Shown here in pieces: positions 45,146-54,134 of a DNA stretch of 58,570 bases (positions are counted from its first letter, which is position 1; each line of letters starts with the position of its first letter). The position numbers and the translations under genes were made by a program. The notes under the pieces are model-generated. The model searched no databases. It saw nothing but the letters and a program-made list of their open reading frames with translations, and was not told where the DNA came from. The stretch is from Spirochaetaceae bacterium. GTDB taxonomy: Bacteria; Spirochaetota; Spirochaetia; Treponematales; Rectinemataceae. The DNA is taken from NCBI GenBank assembly GCA_025355995.1, contig JANXYQ010000101.1, positions 1 to 58,570 of the forward strand, written 5' to 3'.

Positions 45146-45820
45146 TCAAATGTAGCGTTTCAGGTCGGAGGCCAGGAGGCGGAAGGGAGCCTCGTCCTCC
45201 TCGATCTCCGGGAAGCGACCGGCGGGCTTGTAGAAGCGGTTGTCGGAGGCGTCGTCGTTGACCGCGCTCACCTCTCCCACCAGGACCCTGCCCTTCCCCG
45301 CCTGGCCGTAGAAGCGGTGGTAGACGCCTTGCTCGAGGCAGACGCTCTCGCCGGGGCCGAGGACGATGGACGATCCGGCGCCTATCTCGCGCGCCGTCCC
45401 GTCGATGCGGAGGCGCACGCGCCCCTCCGAGAGGCCTTCATCCGGGGTCGAGGCCCAGAGCTGGACGACCAGGCTCCCTCCGCCTCGGACGATGATGTCC
45501 TCCATCTTGGACCAATGGAAGTGCAGCGGCGTCTCCTGGCCCTCGCCTACTATCATGATCTTCTCGGCGTAAGTCTTCTTGTCGCGCTTCGGGTTCCCGT
45601 TGCGGATGGTGAAGAGGAGGAGGCCCCTGCTGTCGAAATCGTCCGAGCCGAAGTCGGTCAGGTCCCACCCGAGCATGTTGTCGACGATCTCGGACTCGTC
45701 CTCGTATCGGCCCTTCCAGTCCGCGGGGGCCCTGAAGGCCCAGGGAGGCAGCCTGAAGCGCATGGACTCGAAGAAGGCCTCCGCCTCGGCGATGCGTCCG
45801 TTGATCTCGCTTCTCCGCAT
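45146..45820 (-). CDS. D-lyxose ketol-isomerase-like cupin
   Basis: This 224-residue cupin has metal ligands visible in TPLHFHWSKMEDI (His100, His102, Glu107) and GVYHRFYG (His168), with Lys87 nearby. Length and pattern fit D-lyxose isomerases, which interconvert D-lyxose/D-xylulose and D-mannose/D-fructose. The ATG at 45820 follows a purine-rich site; a far longer open frame upstream is antisense to the amino-acid binding protein and is rejected. Confidence 0.88.
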   Translation of the reverse strand: MRRSEINGRIAEAEAFFESMRFRLPPWAFRAPADWKGRYEDESEIVDNMLGWDLTDFGSDDFDSRGLLLFTIRNGNPKRDKKTYAEKIMIVGEGQETPLHFHWSKMEDIIVRGGGSLVVQLWASTPDEGLSEGRVRLRIDGTAREIGAGSSIVLGPGESVCLEQGVYHRFYGQAGKGRVLVGEVSAVNDDASDNRFYKPAGRFPEIEEDEAPFRLLASDLKRYI

Positions 45821-45865
45821 TCGGCTTTCCCCCGACCCCGAAGATGACACGCCCGGGCCTCTAAC

Positions 45866-45889
45866 GCAAGCGCTCGGCGCAAGCGCTCG
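45866..45889. repeat. Tandem 11-nt repeat in divergent promoter region
   Basis: GCAAGCGCTCG occurs at 45866-45876 and 45879-45889, period 13. Each copy contains the palindrome AGCGCT. It sits just upstream of the promoter for the amino-acid transporter and may be a regulator site. Confidence 0.45.
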
Positions 45890-45897
45890 CCACCGCC

Positions 45898-45927
45898 TTG
45901 AAAGGGCGTTCTTCCGCGGAGTAATAT
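45898..45927 (+). promoter_or_regulatory. Predicted promoter of the amino-acid transporter operon
   Basis: TTGAAA (45898-45903) and TAATAT (45922-45927) are separated by 18 nt, about 45 nt upstream of the start codon. Confidence 0.55.
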
Positions 45928-45973
45928 CCTTCGAATGGTGCCCGCGGCGACGCGAGGCGCAAGGAGGCATATG

Positions 45974-46777
45974 ATGAAACGTGGCATCGCTCTCGCACTT
46001 ACGCTCGCCGCCGCCCTGATCGCCCTCGGCGCCGCCGCCGGGGCGCAGGCGACGAAGCTTCCCGACCTCAAGGGCAGGACCATCGTCGCGGTCACCGAAA
46101 ACGCGTTCTTCCCGCTCAATTTCGCCGACCCGAAGACCGGCAAGGGCATAGGCTGGGAGTACGACGCCGTCAACGAGATCGGCAAGCGCCTCAACGCGAA
46201 GATATCCTGGAAGCTCTCCAGCTGGGACACCATGATCCAGGCCATCCGCGACGGCCAGTTCGACGTCGGCATGGACGGCATCTCGATCACCGACGAGCGA
46301 AAGGCCCAGGTGGATTTCTCCGACCCCTATATGATCGTGCTGCAGTACATGCTCGTCAGGGCCGACGAGAAGCGCTTCACGGACCCCAAATCCTTCGCGG
46401 CCGACCCCAAGCTCCTCATCGGCGCCCAGGCCGGCACGACCAATTTCTACTCGGCCGTCTACGACGTACTCGACGGCGACGAGAAGAACCCCCGCATCAA
46501 GATCTTCGAGACCTTCGGCGCCTCGGTCCAGGCCCTCCAGGCGGGCGACGTCGACATGGTCCTCATGGACGCCGGCTCGAGCAAGGGCTTCATCGGCGCG
46601 AACCCCGGCAAATACAAGACCGTGGGAGACCAGATCGGCGGCAGCGACTCCTACGGCTTCATCTTCAAGAAGGGCTCCGATCTCGAGGCCCCTATCAACG
46701 CGGCCCTCGCCGCGATGAAGGCTGACGGGACCCTCGGCAAGCTCACGATGAAATGGTACGTCGAGTACAAGCCATAA
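45974..46777 (+). CDS. Amino-acid ABC transporter substrate-binding protein
   Basis: This 267-residue periplasmic protein (SBP_bac_3) has signal [21 protein letters not shown] with likely cleavage after AGA. The mature part has [57 protein letters not shown] and a C-terminal TMKWY. It binds a polar amino acid or small amine. AAGGAGG lies 6 nt before the second of two ATG codons. It is followed by a permease, a SAM-cleaving enzyme and hrpB in a tightly overlapped unit. Confidence 0.93.
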   Translation: MKRGIALALTLAAALIALGAAAGAQATKLPDLKGRTIVAVTENAFFPLNFADPKTGKGIGWEYDAVNEIGKRLNAKISWKLSSWDTMIQAIRDGQFDVGMDGISITDERKAQVDFSDPYMIVLQYMLVRADEKRFTDPKSFAADPKLLIGAQAGTTNFYSAVYDVLDGDEKNPRIKIFETFGASVQALQAGDVDMVLMDAGSSKGFIGANPGKYKTVGDQIGGSDSYGFIFKKGSDLEAPINAALAAMKADGTLGKLTMKWYVEYKP

Positions 46778-47598
46778 AAACGCGACTACTGTCGACGCGA
46801 CTACTGTCGCGAATGCCCTGGTGGCTCGTCGCCCTCGCCGGCCTCGGGATTTTCGCAATAGTCTCCTTCCTGGCCTCGCCGGGCTATAGGATAATCCTGG
46901 GGGCCGTCGCGAGCGGCCTCGGCGTGACCGTAACGGTTTCGCTCATCGCGTACGGCTTCTCCGTCCTCCTCGGTCTCGCCCTGGGCCTGCTGCGGTCCTC
47001 GCCCTTCAGGCCCGCCCGCGAGGCCGCCACCTTCTACATCGAGCTGGTGCGCGGTCTGCCCATGCTCGTCATCCTGTACTACATCGCCTTCGTCGGCGCC
47101 CCGGCCCTCGCCGCCGCCCTCAACTGGCTCCTCGCCCCCCTCATCAGGGCCGGCCTCCTCGAAGCGATAAAGTCGCGGAGCTTCGACTTCGCGACCAGAG
47201 CGGTCCTCGCGCTCACGCTGGGCTACGGGGCCTTCATTGCGGAAATCTTCCGCGCCGGAATAGAGAGCGTGGACAAGGGCCAGGTGGAGGCGGCCTACGC
47301 CCTCGGCATGACGCGGTCCCAGGCCATGCTGCGGGTCATCCTGCCCCAGGCCATCCGCAACGTGCTGCCCGCCCTCGCGAACGAATTCGTCGCCATAATC
47401 AAGGACTCGGCCCTCGTCTCGGTCCTCGGCGTCCAGGACATCACCCAGCTAGGGAAGGTCTACGCGGCCTCGACCTTCCTCTTCTTCGAGACCTACAACG
47501 CAGTCGCCTTCTTCTATTTAATCCTCACGGTGAGCCTCTCGCTCCTCGTCCGGACCCTCGAGCGCAATCTCAAGATCGGGAGGAGGAGCCATGCCTAG
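46753..47598 (+). CDS. Amino-acid ABC transporter permease (HisM family)
   Basis: This 281-residue inner-membrane permease has about five helices and the family loop [25 protein letters not shown]. Two starts are possible: 46753, inside the binding-protein gene, or ATG 46813 ([10 protein letters not shown]), just before the first helix; neither has a ribosome site. A perfect tandem 15-bp repeat (46781-46810) lies between them. No ATP-binding gene follows, so the ATPase must be encoded elsewhere or shared. Confidence 0.88.
   Translation: MVRRVQAIKTRLLSTRLLSRMPWWLVALAGLGIFAIVSFLASPGYRIILGAVASGLGVTVTVSLIAYGFSVLLGLALGLLRSSPFRPAREAATFYIELVRGLPMLVILYYIAFVGAPALAAALNWLLAPLIRAGLLEAIKSRSFDFATRAVLALTLGYGAFIAEIFRAGIESVDKGQVEAAYALGMTRSQAMLRVILPQAIRNVLPALANEFVAIIKDSALVSVLGVQDITQLGKVYAASTFLFFETYNAVAFFYLILTVSLSLLVRTLERNLKIGRRSHA
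46781..46810 (+). repeat. Tandem 15-bp repeat at the permease 5' end
   Basis: CGCGACTACTGTCGA is followed directly by CGCGACTACTGTCGC. Each unit is a small inverted repeat (GCGAC-TACT-GTCGC). It lies after the SBP stop and encodes [10 protein letters not shown] if the upstream permease start is used. Confidence 0.75.
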
Positions 47599-48466
47599 CG
47601 ACACGCCCCCGAGGGCGGCCCTCGTGCTGCAGAGCGACTTCGGCGTATCCGACGGCGCGGTCTCGGCCATGTATGGGGTCGCCTTCAAAGTCGAGCCTTC
47701 CCTTCGCATCTTCGACCTCACGCACGAGATCCCGCAGTACGACATATGGGAAGCCTCGTACCGGCTCGTGCAGACCGTGGGCTACTGGCCCGCGGGCACG
47801 GTGTTCGTATCGGTCGTCGACCCCGGCGTGGGCAGCTCGCGGCGCTCGGTCGCCGTCCGCACGCGCACCGGCCAGGTGATCGTGACGCCGGACAACGGCA
47901 CCCTCACCCACGTGAAGCTCCTCCTCGGCATCGCCGAGGCCAGGGAGCTGCGCGAGGAGGGCAACAGGCTCTCCGGCTCCGAGCTCTCCTACACCTTCCA
48001 CGGCCGCGACGTATTCGCCTACACCGGCGCGAGGCTGGCGACCGGTAGGGTGGCCTTCGCCGACCTGGGACCGGAGATCGACCCCGGCAGCCTCGTCGAG
48101 CTGGCGCACGGGACGGCGAGTCGCGAGGGGGACATCGTCTCGGGCACGATCGACGTGCTCGACGTGCGCTTCGGGAGCCTCTGGACCAACATCACCCACG
48201 AGCTCTTCACCGAGCTGGGCGTCGACTACGGGCGCCGCGTCGAGGTCGCGATCCGCAACGACACGCGCGAGCTGTACCGGAACACGATGGCCTACGAGCG
48301 CTCCTTCGCCGACGTCAACGTGGGCGAGCCCCTGGTCTACATCAATTCCATACTCAACGTCGCCGTCGCCATCAATCAGGGTTCCTTCTCGCGCGCCTAC
48401 AACATCGGCACCGGCCCCTCCTGGAAGATCTCCTTCAGGAAGGCGCCGCGCATAGTCTACGAATGA
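47591..48466 (+). CDS. SAM hydroxide adenosyltransferase (DUF62 family)
   Basis: This 291-residue protein has all the recognisable family segments: LQSDFGVSDGAVSAM, FDLTHEIPQYDIWEASY, FVSVVDPGVGSSRRSVAV, VTPDNGTLTHV and YTFHGRDVFAYTGA. The family cleaves S-adenosylmethionine with hydroxide to adenosine and methionine and is related to fluorinase. GGAGGAGG precedes the ATG, which overlaps the permease by 8 nt. The coupling to a transporter suggests a role in methionine, adenosine or SAM-related solute handling. Confidence 0.92.
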   Translation: MPSDTPPRAALVLQSDFGVSDGAVSAMYGVAFKVEPSLRIFDLTHEIPQYDIWEASYRLVQTVGYWPAGTVFVSVVDPGVGSSRRSVAVRTRTGQVIVTPDNGTLTHVKLLLGIAEARELREEGNRLSGSELSYTFHGRDVFAYTGARLATGRVAFADLGPEIDPGSLVELAHGTASREGDIVSGTIDVLDVRFGSLWTNITHELFTELGVDYGRRVEVAIRNDTRELYRNTMAYERSFADVNVGEPLVYINSILNVAVAINQGSFSRAYNIGTGPSWKISFRKAPRIVYE

Positions 48467-51003
48467 GCGCCGCCCGGCGCGAAGCCCTCCCGATCGAGCC
48501 CTACCTCCCCGAGATCGCCCGCCTCCTAGGCGAGGCGGGCGCCCTCGTCCTCGCGGCCGAGCCGGGAGCGGGCAAGACCAGCCTCGTTCCGCCGGCCCTC
48601 GCCAACGCGATGGCGGGTGCCGCGGCGGGCAAGGTCCTCGTCATGGAGCCCAGGCGGGTCGCGGCGGTGGCCGCCGCCGCGCGCATCGCCGAGCTCTGGG
48701 GCAAGAGGCTCGGCGACGAGGTCGGCTATCGCGTGCGCGGGGAGTCCTCGACGAGCCCGCGCGCCCGGATCGAGGCGGTGACCCCCGGCGTCCTCCTGCG
48801 CATGATCCAGTCGGACCCCGGCCTCGAGGAGGTCGGCTGCGTCGTGCTGGACGAATTCCACGAGCGCTCGGCCCAGGCCGACCTGGCCTTCGCCCTCCTA
48901 GCCCAGTCGCGGCAGCTCAGACCGGGGCTGCGGCTCCTCGCCATGTCCGCGACGATGGATACCTCGAGAGCCGCCTCCGCCCTCGGCGCGATGGTCCTCG
49001 AAGTGCCCGGCAGGACCTTCCCAATAGAGACGCGGTACTCGAGGCTTCCCGAGGGCCGGGGCTCCGAGGCCGCGCCGGCCCAGGCGCGGGCCCTCGCCCG
49101 CGCGGCCCTCGACCTGATCGACGAGGCCGGCGGGGACGTCCTGGTCTTCCTTCCCGGCGCCGCGGAAATCGCTCGGGCGGCAGCCGAATTCTCCGCCCTC
49201 GCCGGCTCGCGGGGACCCGGCGGCCGGCAGGTCCAGGCCGTGGCCCTCCACGGCTCCCTACCCCTCGAGGAGCAGCGCAGGATCCTCTCCCCGCCGGCCG
49301 GCGCGCCGCTGCGCGCGATCTTCGCGACCTCGGTCGCGGAGACCAGCCTCACCGTCCCCCGCGTCCGGGCGGTGGTGGACTCGGGCCTGGCGAGGCTCTC
49401 GCGCTTCCAGCCGCGGGCCGGCCTCAACCGGCTCGTGACCGAGCGCGAGGCCCAGGACCGCGCCGACCAGAGGCGCGGCCGCGCGGGCCGCCTCGGGCCC
49501 GGCATCTGCCTGCGCGCCTGGGGTCCTTCCGAGGTCCTGCCGACGCGCACGGAACCGGAACTCCTCCGCGCCGAGCTCTCCGGGCTAGTCCTCGAGGCCG
49601 CGCTCTGGGGAACGCCCGGAAGGCTGGACCTGGACTGGCTCGACCCTCCGCCCGAGGGAGCGTGGAGGGCAGGACAGGAGCTCCTCGTCGAACTCGGCGC
49701 CCTGTCGGAGGACTTCGCGCCTACCCCCTTCGGCAGGAAGATGGCGGCCCTAGGCACCGAACCGCGGCTAGCAGCCCTCGTCCTGCGCGGCGCGGAGGCC
49801 GGCGAGGGCTGGATGGCCTGCCTCGCGGCCTCCCTCCTCTCTGAGCGGGGCGGGAGCGGCGACCTCGCCCAGGGCATGGAGGACGCGGCCTCGGGACGGG
49901 CGAGCCGCGACGGGCCGACTATCACCGAGGCGAGGCGGCTCGCGAGATCGGCGGGCATTCCCCCAAGGGGGGCCTCGGGACGCGATGTCAGGCCTGAGGC
50001 CCTCGGCCCGCTGCTCGCCGCAGCCTTCCCCGACCGCATCGCCCAGAGGACCGAGTACCGGGGGACGAACGCCAGCTTCCGGATATCCGCGGGGCGCCTG
50101 CTGCGCGCCTCCGGTCCCCTCGCCCAGGCCCCGTGGATCGTGGCCCTCGACGCCGACGCGGGGGCGTCGGAGGGCAAGGTCTACTCCGCCTGGGCCCTGG
50201 CCGAGGACGAGGCATTAGGGGCCCTCGAAAGCCGTTCGAAGGAAGTCGTGGAAGTGGAGTGGAGGGGCCTCGAGCCGAGGGTAAGCCGATCCAGGCGAGT
50301 CGGGGCCATCGCCCTATCGTCCGGCTCCGCCGGCAGGCCCTCCCGCGGCGAGCTCGCCTCCCTGCTGACGTCGCGCATCGCGTCCGAGGGCCTCGGCATC
50401 CTGCCCTGGGAGGAGGGGGCGGTCGAGGCCCTCGCGCGCCTGCGCTTCTTCGCTGGCGACGCTGCTGTCGCCGGCGACGCTGCCGTCGCCGGCGACCCAT
50501 CGGCCCGCGGCGGGATGGACGAGGCCTCGCTGACGGACGCAGCCCTCCGCGAGAGGGCTGCCGAATGGCTAGGGCCCTTCCTGCTCGAGGGGGGCGGCCC
50601 CGTACTCGACGGCCCCTCGCTCAAGAAGGCCGTAACCACCCTCGCGCCCCGGGCCATCAAAGGCGACCTGGATCGCGCCGCACCCGAGAGGATCGAACTG
50701 CCCTCGGGCTCCTCGCGCCCAATCTGCTATCGCGGCCAGGGCGGCCCCTTCGTCGAGGCCAGGGTCCAGGAATTCTTCGGCCTCGCCGAGCATCCGCGCC
50801 TACGCGGCCGGCCCCTCGTCCTCAAGCTCCTCGACCCGGGCGGCAAGCCCCTCCAGGTGACCTCCGACCTGCCCGGCTTCTGGAAGGGCTCCTGGACTCA
50901 GGCGCGCAAGGACCTGCGGGGGCGCTATCCCAAGCACGAATGGCCCGAGGACCCCGCCGGCGCCGCGCCGAGCCGTTCGGGGATCAAGAGGAAACAGAAA
51001 TGA
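48463..51003 (+). CDS. hrpB: ATP-dependent helicase HrpB
   Basis: This 846-residue DEAH-type helicase has motif I GAGKTS (35-40), a DEFH box (130-133), SAT in AMSATMDT, and motif VI region DQRRGRAGRLGPG. The C-terminal HrpB domain ends in the characteristic WKGSWTQARKDLRGRYPKHEWPEDP pattern (split here for reading: WKGSWTQARKD, then RYPKHEWPEDP). It is an RNA helicase of uncertain role. It overlaps the SAM enzyme gene as ATGA. A tandem 18-bp repeat near 50456-50491 encodes AGDAAVAGDAAVAGD in a linker. Confidence 0.94.
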   Translation: MSAARREALPIEPYLPEIARLLGEAGALVLAAEPGAGKTSLVPPALANAMAGAAAGKVLVMEPRRVAAVAAAARIAELWGKRLGDEVGYRVRGESSTSPRARIEAVTPGVLLRMIQSDPGLEEVGCVVLDEFHERSAQADLAFALLAQSRQLRPGLRLLAMSATMDTSRAASALGAMVLEVPGRTFPIETRYSRLPEGRGSEAAPAQARALARAALDLIDEAGGDVLVFLPGAAEIARAAAEFSALAGSRGPGGRQVQAVALHGSLPLEEQRRILSPPAGAPLRAIFATSVAETSLTVPRVRAVVDSGLARLSRFQPRAGLNRLVTEREAQDRADQRRGRAGRLGPGICLRAWGPSEVLPTRTEPELLRAELSGLVLEAALWGTPGRLDLDWLDPPPEGAWRAGQELLVELGALSEDFAPTPFGRKMAALGTEPRLAALVLRGAEAGEGWMACLAASLLSERGGSGDLAQGMEDAASGRASRDGPTITEARRLARSAGIPPRGASGRDVRPEALGPLLAAAFPDRIAQRTEYRGTNASFRISAGRLLRASGPLAQAPWIVALDADAGASEGKVYSAWALAEDEALGALESRSKEVVEVEWRGLEPRVSRSRRVGAIALSSGSAGRPSRGELASLLTSRIASEGLGILPWEEGAVEALARLRFFAGDAAVAGDAAVAGDPSARGGMDEASLTDAALRERAAEWLGPFLLEGGGPVLDGPSLKKAVTTLAPRAIKGDLDRAAPERIELPSGSSRPICYRGQGGPFVEARVQEFFGLAEHPRLRGRPLVLKLLDPGGKPLQVTSDLPGFWKGSWTQARKDLRGRYPKHEWPEDPAGAAPSRSGIKRKQK

Positions 51004-51217
51004 CGGTTGTGTGAAGCCGAGAGCCGCCCATACGATAGGAGATAGGCAAGAACGCGCAGCCCGCATATCGAATGAAGGCTTGACGCGGAGCGCAGACACG
51101 GTAAACTGAGGACCTGTCGGTTTGGAAATACCTAGATTGGTTTGGGTATCCAGGAATTCCCGGACAATAAACTTTCATCGCAGGATGCTAGAAAAAAACA
51201 TTTCAAGGAGTGGACAG
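51004..51217. other. Spacer between hrpB and the broken lipoprotein gene
   Basis: The 214 nt contain no gene. A promoter (51080-51107) is followed by a roughly 100-nt untranslated leader with repeated GGTTTGG (about 51119 and 51139) that could fold. A/T content rises to the right, where the acquired-looking lipoprotein gene begins. Confidence 0.5.
51080..51107 (+). promoter_or_regulatory. Predicted promoter of the lipoprotein pseudogene
   Basis: TTGACG (51080-51085) and TAAACT (51102-51107) are separated by 16 nt. Confidence 0.5.
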
Positions 51218-52305
51218 ATGCGAAAATAGTCTCTTGGGGCGGATTTTCCTTAGTCCTCGCGTTGGGGTTGAGTTTGGTAAGTTGCCCCCAGAATATAAAT
51301 GTTGGAGCAAACGGCTACTCCGTCACCTACAATGGGAATGGCAACTCCAGCGGTTCCGCGCCCACGGATGGTACTGCCTATCAGCAAGGGGATACCGCAA
51401 CAGTCTTGGGAAATACGGGAAGCCTCGTGAAGACTGGGTACAGTTTTAACGGTTGGAATACCATAGCCGATGCAAGCGGCACGGCATATGCCATTGGCGC
51501 GAAAATAGAAATCGAATCGGCCAACGTCATCCTCTATGCAAATTGGGTAGTAATTCCGCTTAGCGAAGTTTCTGGACTAAGCGCCGACTACGGAAACACG
51601 CGAGCCAAGCTGAGTTGGACCGAGCCCAGCGATTCCGCTTTTACCGGCGTAGAAATTCGCGCATCCGGCTTCACGACCGTCGCCGTGAGCAAGGGGACAA
51701 AAAGCCAGGCTATTCTTGGCTTGACCAATAATACGACGTATACATTTAAAGTCGTGTCTGTATACAGCGACAATTCAAAATCTAGTGGAGTTACGATCGC
51801 GGTGACTCCCAACGGGAGCGCTGGCGTAAATCTGATCGAAAATGGCAATTTCGCCGACGGGCTGAGATCCTGGAATAAGAATTTAGGGAAAGATTGGGGA
51901 TCCGGGCTAACCGGGAACGCGACGGTTTCGGTCGCCTCGGGTGTACTCGATATTAATGTGGTAAGCGTCGATTCAGGCAACCCCACCGACATTCAAGTCA
52001 ACCAAACTAGCCCAGGATTTCTCCTCAGCAATGGATTTACGTATAAAGTTACATTAACGGCAAGGGCTGACAGCTCTGATACGATTGGTGTCTCTGTATG
52101 GGAGAATGGTCATGATACTAACAATAATGGCTAATTTTGGAACGCATACGGGGGGTATCAATCATTTAGCCTCACTACTTCAGCGCAAGTTTTCACGTAT
52201 ACTATCACCATGACTGAATCTAACAACGATGCGGGGTTGTGTTTCTTTTGCGGGTATGCCACTGGGAATATTTATATAAGCGATGTATCCGTAGTGCAGC
52301 AATAG
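51218..52305 (+). pseudogene. Broken surface lipoprotein (InlB-type repeat, FnIII, CBM-like module)
   Basis: An ATG at 51218 with AAGGAG 7 nt upstream begins Met-Arg-Lys and then hits TAG at once. Adding one A to the A-run at 51223-51226 restores MRKIVSWGGFSLVLALGLSL followed by VSC, a perfect lipoprotein signal. The frame then encodes a Listeria-Bacteroides (InlB B) repeat (VTYNGNG...GYSFNGWNT...LYANW), a fibronectin III domain and a CBM_4_9-like module (NLIENGNFADGLRSWN). A TAA at 52132-52134 interrupts this module, yet the same frame resumes with FWNAYGGYQSFSLTTSAQ and ends naturally at 52305 (YISDVSVVQQ). There are two independent lesions. Base composition is AT-richer than the neighbours, which suggests acquisition. 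Confidence 0.8.
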
Positions 52306-52309
52306 GACT

Positions 52310-52849
52310 TCATTTGCCATCCCTGGTCCCCCGACCAGACTTTTTGTTCACCGCGACCGCCGCTATCATAAGTATGAGCGCGGCCAGGATGTACAGGTCG
52401 GCCAGGTTCATGATGCCGGTTCGGAGCCGGCCTATGCCGAAGTTGAGGAAATCCCGGACTTCGCCGTAGGCGATCCGGTCGACTAGATTGCCGATGCCGC
52501 CGGCGGCGATGAGCACTACCGTCGCGACATCGGCCCCTCCCCTCCGGCCGGGGGCCCGGCCCGAGCCCAGGTGGCGCAGGACCGACCAGCCGAGGAAGGC
52601 GAGGACGGCCACGGGCAGCGCGACGAGGAGGACGATCCTGAGCGCCGGAGGCAGGCCGCTCCCGAGGGAGAGGAAGGCCCCGCGGTTGCGCGTGAATATC
52701 AGCACCGCGAAATCGCCGAGCAGCCTCACGGTCCCGCGTCCCGCCAGGCGCGAGGCCGCGAGGGCCTTGGTCCACTGGTCCACGGCGACGAGGGCGAGTG
52801 CGGAAACGGCCATAAGGCCGCCCAGGACGGGCTTCGAAGGAGCTTTCAT
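52310..52849 (-). CDS. lspA: Lipoprotein signal peptidase (signal peptidase II)
   Basis: This 179-residue, four-helix membrane aspartyl protease cleaves prolipoproteins. The catalytic dyad is Asp124 (GNLVDRIAYGEV) and Asp151 (MNLADLYIL). The N-terminal VDQWTKAL and NRGAFLSLG motifs are typical. The ATG at 52849 follows AGGGG; a longer frame upstream reads antisense into the HD gene. It converges on the lipoprotein pseudogene, 4 nt apart. Confidence 0.94.
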   Translation of the reverse strand: MKAPSKPVLGGLMAVSALALVAVDQWTKALAASRLAGRGTVRLLGDFAVLIFTRNRGAFLSLGSGLPPALRIVLLVALPVAVLAFLGWSVLRHLGSGRAPGRRGGADVATVVLIAAGGIGNLVDRIAYGEVRDFLNFGIGRLRTGIMNLADLYILAALILMIAAVAVNKKSGRGTRDGK

Positions 52850-52948
52850 GAGGTTCCCCTTTCGGTAGGAGCCGAGTATATCCATAAAGCCCCCTATATC
52901 GTCAGTAGGCAGTTTACCTCCCCGCCCGCCCTGTATATCTTTACCTCG

Positions 52949-54082
52949 ATGTATAGGCCCCTGGAACTCCTGTCCGAAGCCGGCGTCTCTGTCCGCGAGG
53001 CTTCGTTCACGGCCCTCGACGCCTATCTCGGCCTGAAGCCAGCCCCGATCCGCTTCGCGCTGGCGCTCTGCGCCCTCCAAGACCTCGCGAGGGCTTTCGA
53101 CTCTCTCCGCTACCCAGGGACCCATTACGCGGACGCCGCGATAGACCTCAAGGATATCCCGGACACGGAGACGGGGGCCTCGGGCGCGGGCACTCTCTAC
53201 ATACGCTGCGCCGATTCGGACAAATCCGCCGACGCCGCGGCCTTCGCTCCCCTCGACCTCCTCCGCGACCCCGGGCGGGACGTGTACATCGACCCGAAGG
53301 AGGTCTACTACGGCCTACGCGGGAAGTCGGTCGCGATGCGCCGCTCCCCCTCGGACCAAGGGCTATTCGAGGCCGCGGTCCTCGTCTCCCGCTACCCCTA
53401 CGAGCTCGAGGGCGAGTCTCTCCCCGGCCTCCCTCGCGACTTCGGCGTCGAGGCCCAGCGCGACATCCTCACCCTCATGCTCACAGGGCCGACCCCCGAG
53501 CGAGGCCTCGAGCTCCTGCGCAAGTCCGGCTTCGTGGACGCCTATTGGCCGGAGCTCGCCGGCCTCGCGGGCCTCGACCAATCCAAGGAATTCCATCCCG
53601 AGGGCGACGCTTGGGCGCACACGCTGGAGACCTTCCGTCACCGCAAGCTGCCGGCCTTGAACCTCTCCCTCGCCCTCCTCCTGCACGACGCCGGCAAGCC
53701 CAGGGCCGAGCAGGTCGACGGCAGGAAATTCGACCGACACGCCGAGATCGGCCGCTCGATCGCGGAGCGCTTCCTCCTCCGCCTCGGCTTTGCGACCTCG
53801 ATCGTCAACGACGTGTCCTTCCTCGTGCGCTACCACATGATGCCCGCCGCCCTGCCCCGCCTGCCCGCCAACCGGGTTGAGGGAGTGATCGACGACCCGC
53901 GCTTCCCCATTCTCCTCGAGCTGTACAAGTGCGACGAGCTCTCCACCTTCCGCGGGCCCGACGGCTACTACGAGGCCTGCGCCGCCTACAAGGCCTACCT
54001 CAAGAACTCGCGCAACCCCTGGCGCGGCGCGGACGGCAAGAAGCTCGCGCGCCTGTACCTTGAGCCGGATAGACCGCGCTAG
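52949..54082 (+). CDS. HD-domain protein related to tRNA nucleotidyltransferase C-terminal region
   Basis: This 377-residue protein has an HD phosphohydrolase region, His224 (DAWAHTLE) and His246-Asp247 (LLHDAGKPRAE), followed by VRYHMMP and a C-terminal helix set (LYKCDELSTFRGPDGYYEA) that resembles CCA-adding enzymes. The segments LLRDPGRDVYIDPKEVYYGL and EAQRDILTLMLTGPTPERGLELLRKSGF also recall that family, but the N-terminal nucleotidyltransferase motif (GG and DxD) is missing. Function is unknown; a nucleotide or RNA phosphohydrolase is possible. The start is uncertain because no ribosome site is visible. Confidence 0.8.
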   Translation: MYRPLELLSEAGVSVREASFTALDAYLGLKPAPIRFALALCALQDLARAFDSLRYPGTHYADAAIDLKDIPDTETGASGAGTLYIRCADSDKSADAAAFAPLDLLRDPGRDVYIDPKEVYYGLRGKSVAMRRSPSDQGLFEAAVLVSRYPYELEGESLPGLPRDFGVEAQRDILTLMLTGPTPERGLELLRKSGFVDAYWPELAGLAGLDQSKEFHPEGDAWAHTLETFRHRKLPALNLSLALLLHDAGKPRAEQVDGRKFDRHAEIGRSIAERFLLRLGFATSIVNDVSFLVRYHMMPAALPRLPANRVEGVIDDPRFPILLELYKCDELSTFRGPDGYYEACAAYKAYLKNSRNPWRGADGKKLARLYLEPDRPR

Positions 54083-54134
54083 CGGCCACTACAATGCAAT
54101 TCCTTACTGGCATAGCCAAGCGTTTGGACGCGAA

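Noticed and set aside
43857-45149. Long N-terminal extension of the nuclease-like protein
   Set aside because: It runs out of phase through the PfkB kinase gene and is Arg/Pro/Gly-rich without motifs.
45821-46858. Extension of the lyxose-isomerase frame to 570 residues
   Set aside because: The added part is antisense to the amino-acid binding protein; the cupin begins naturally at 45820.
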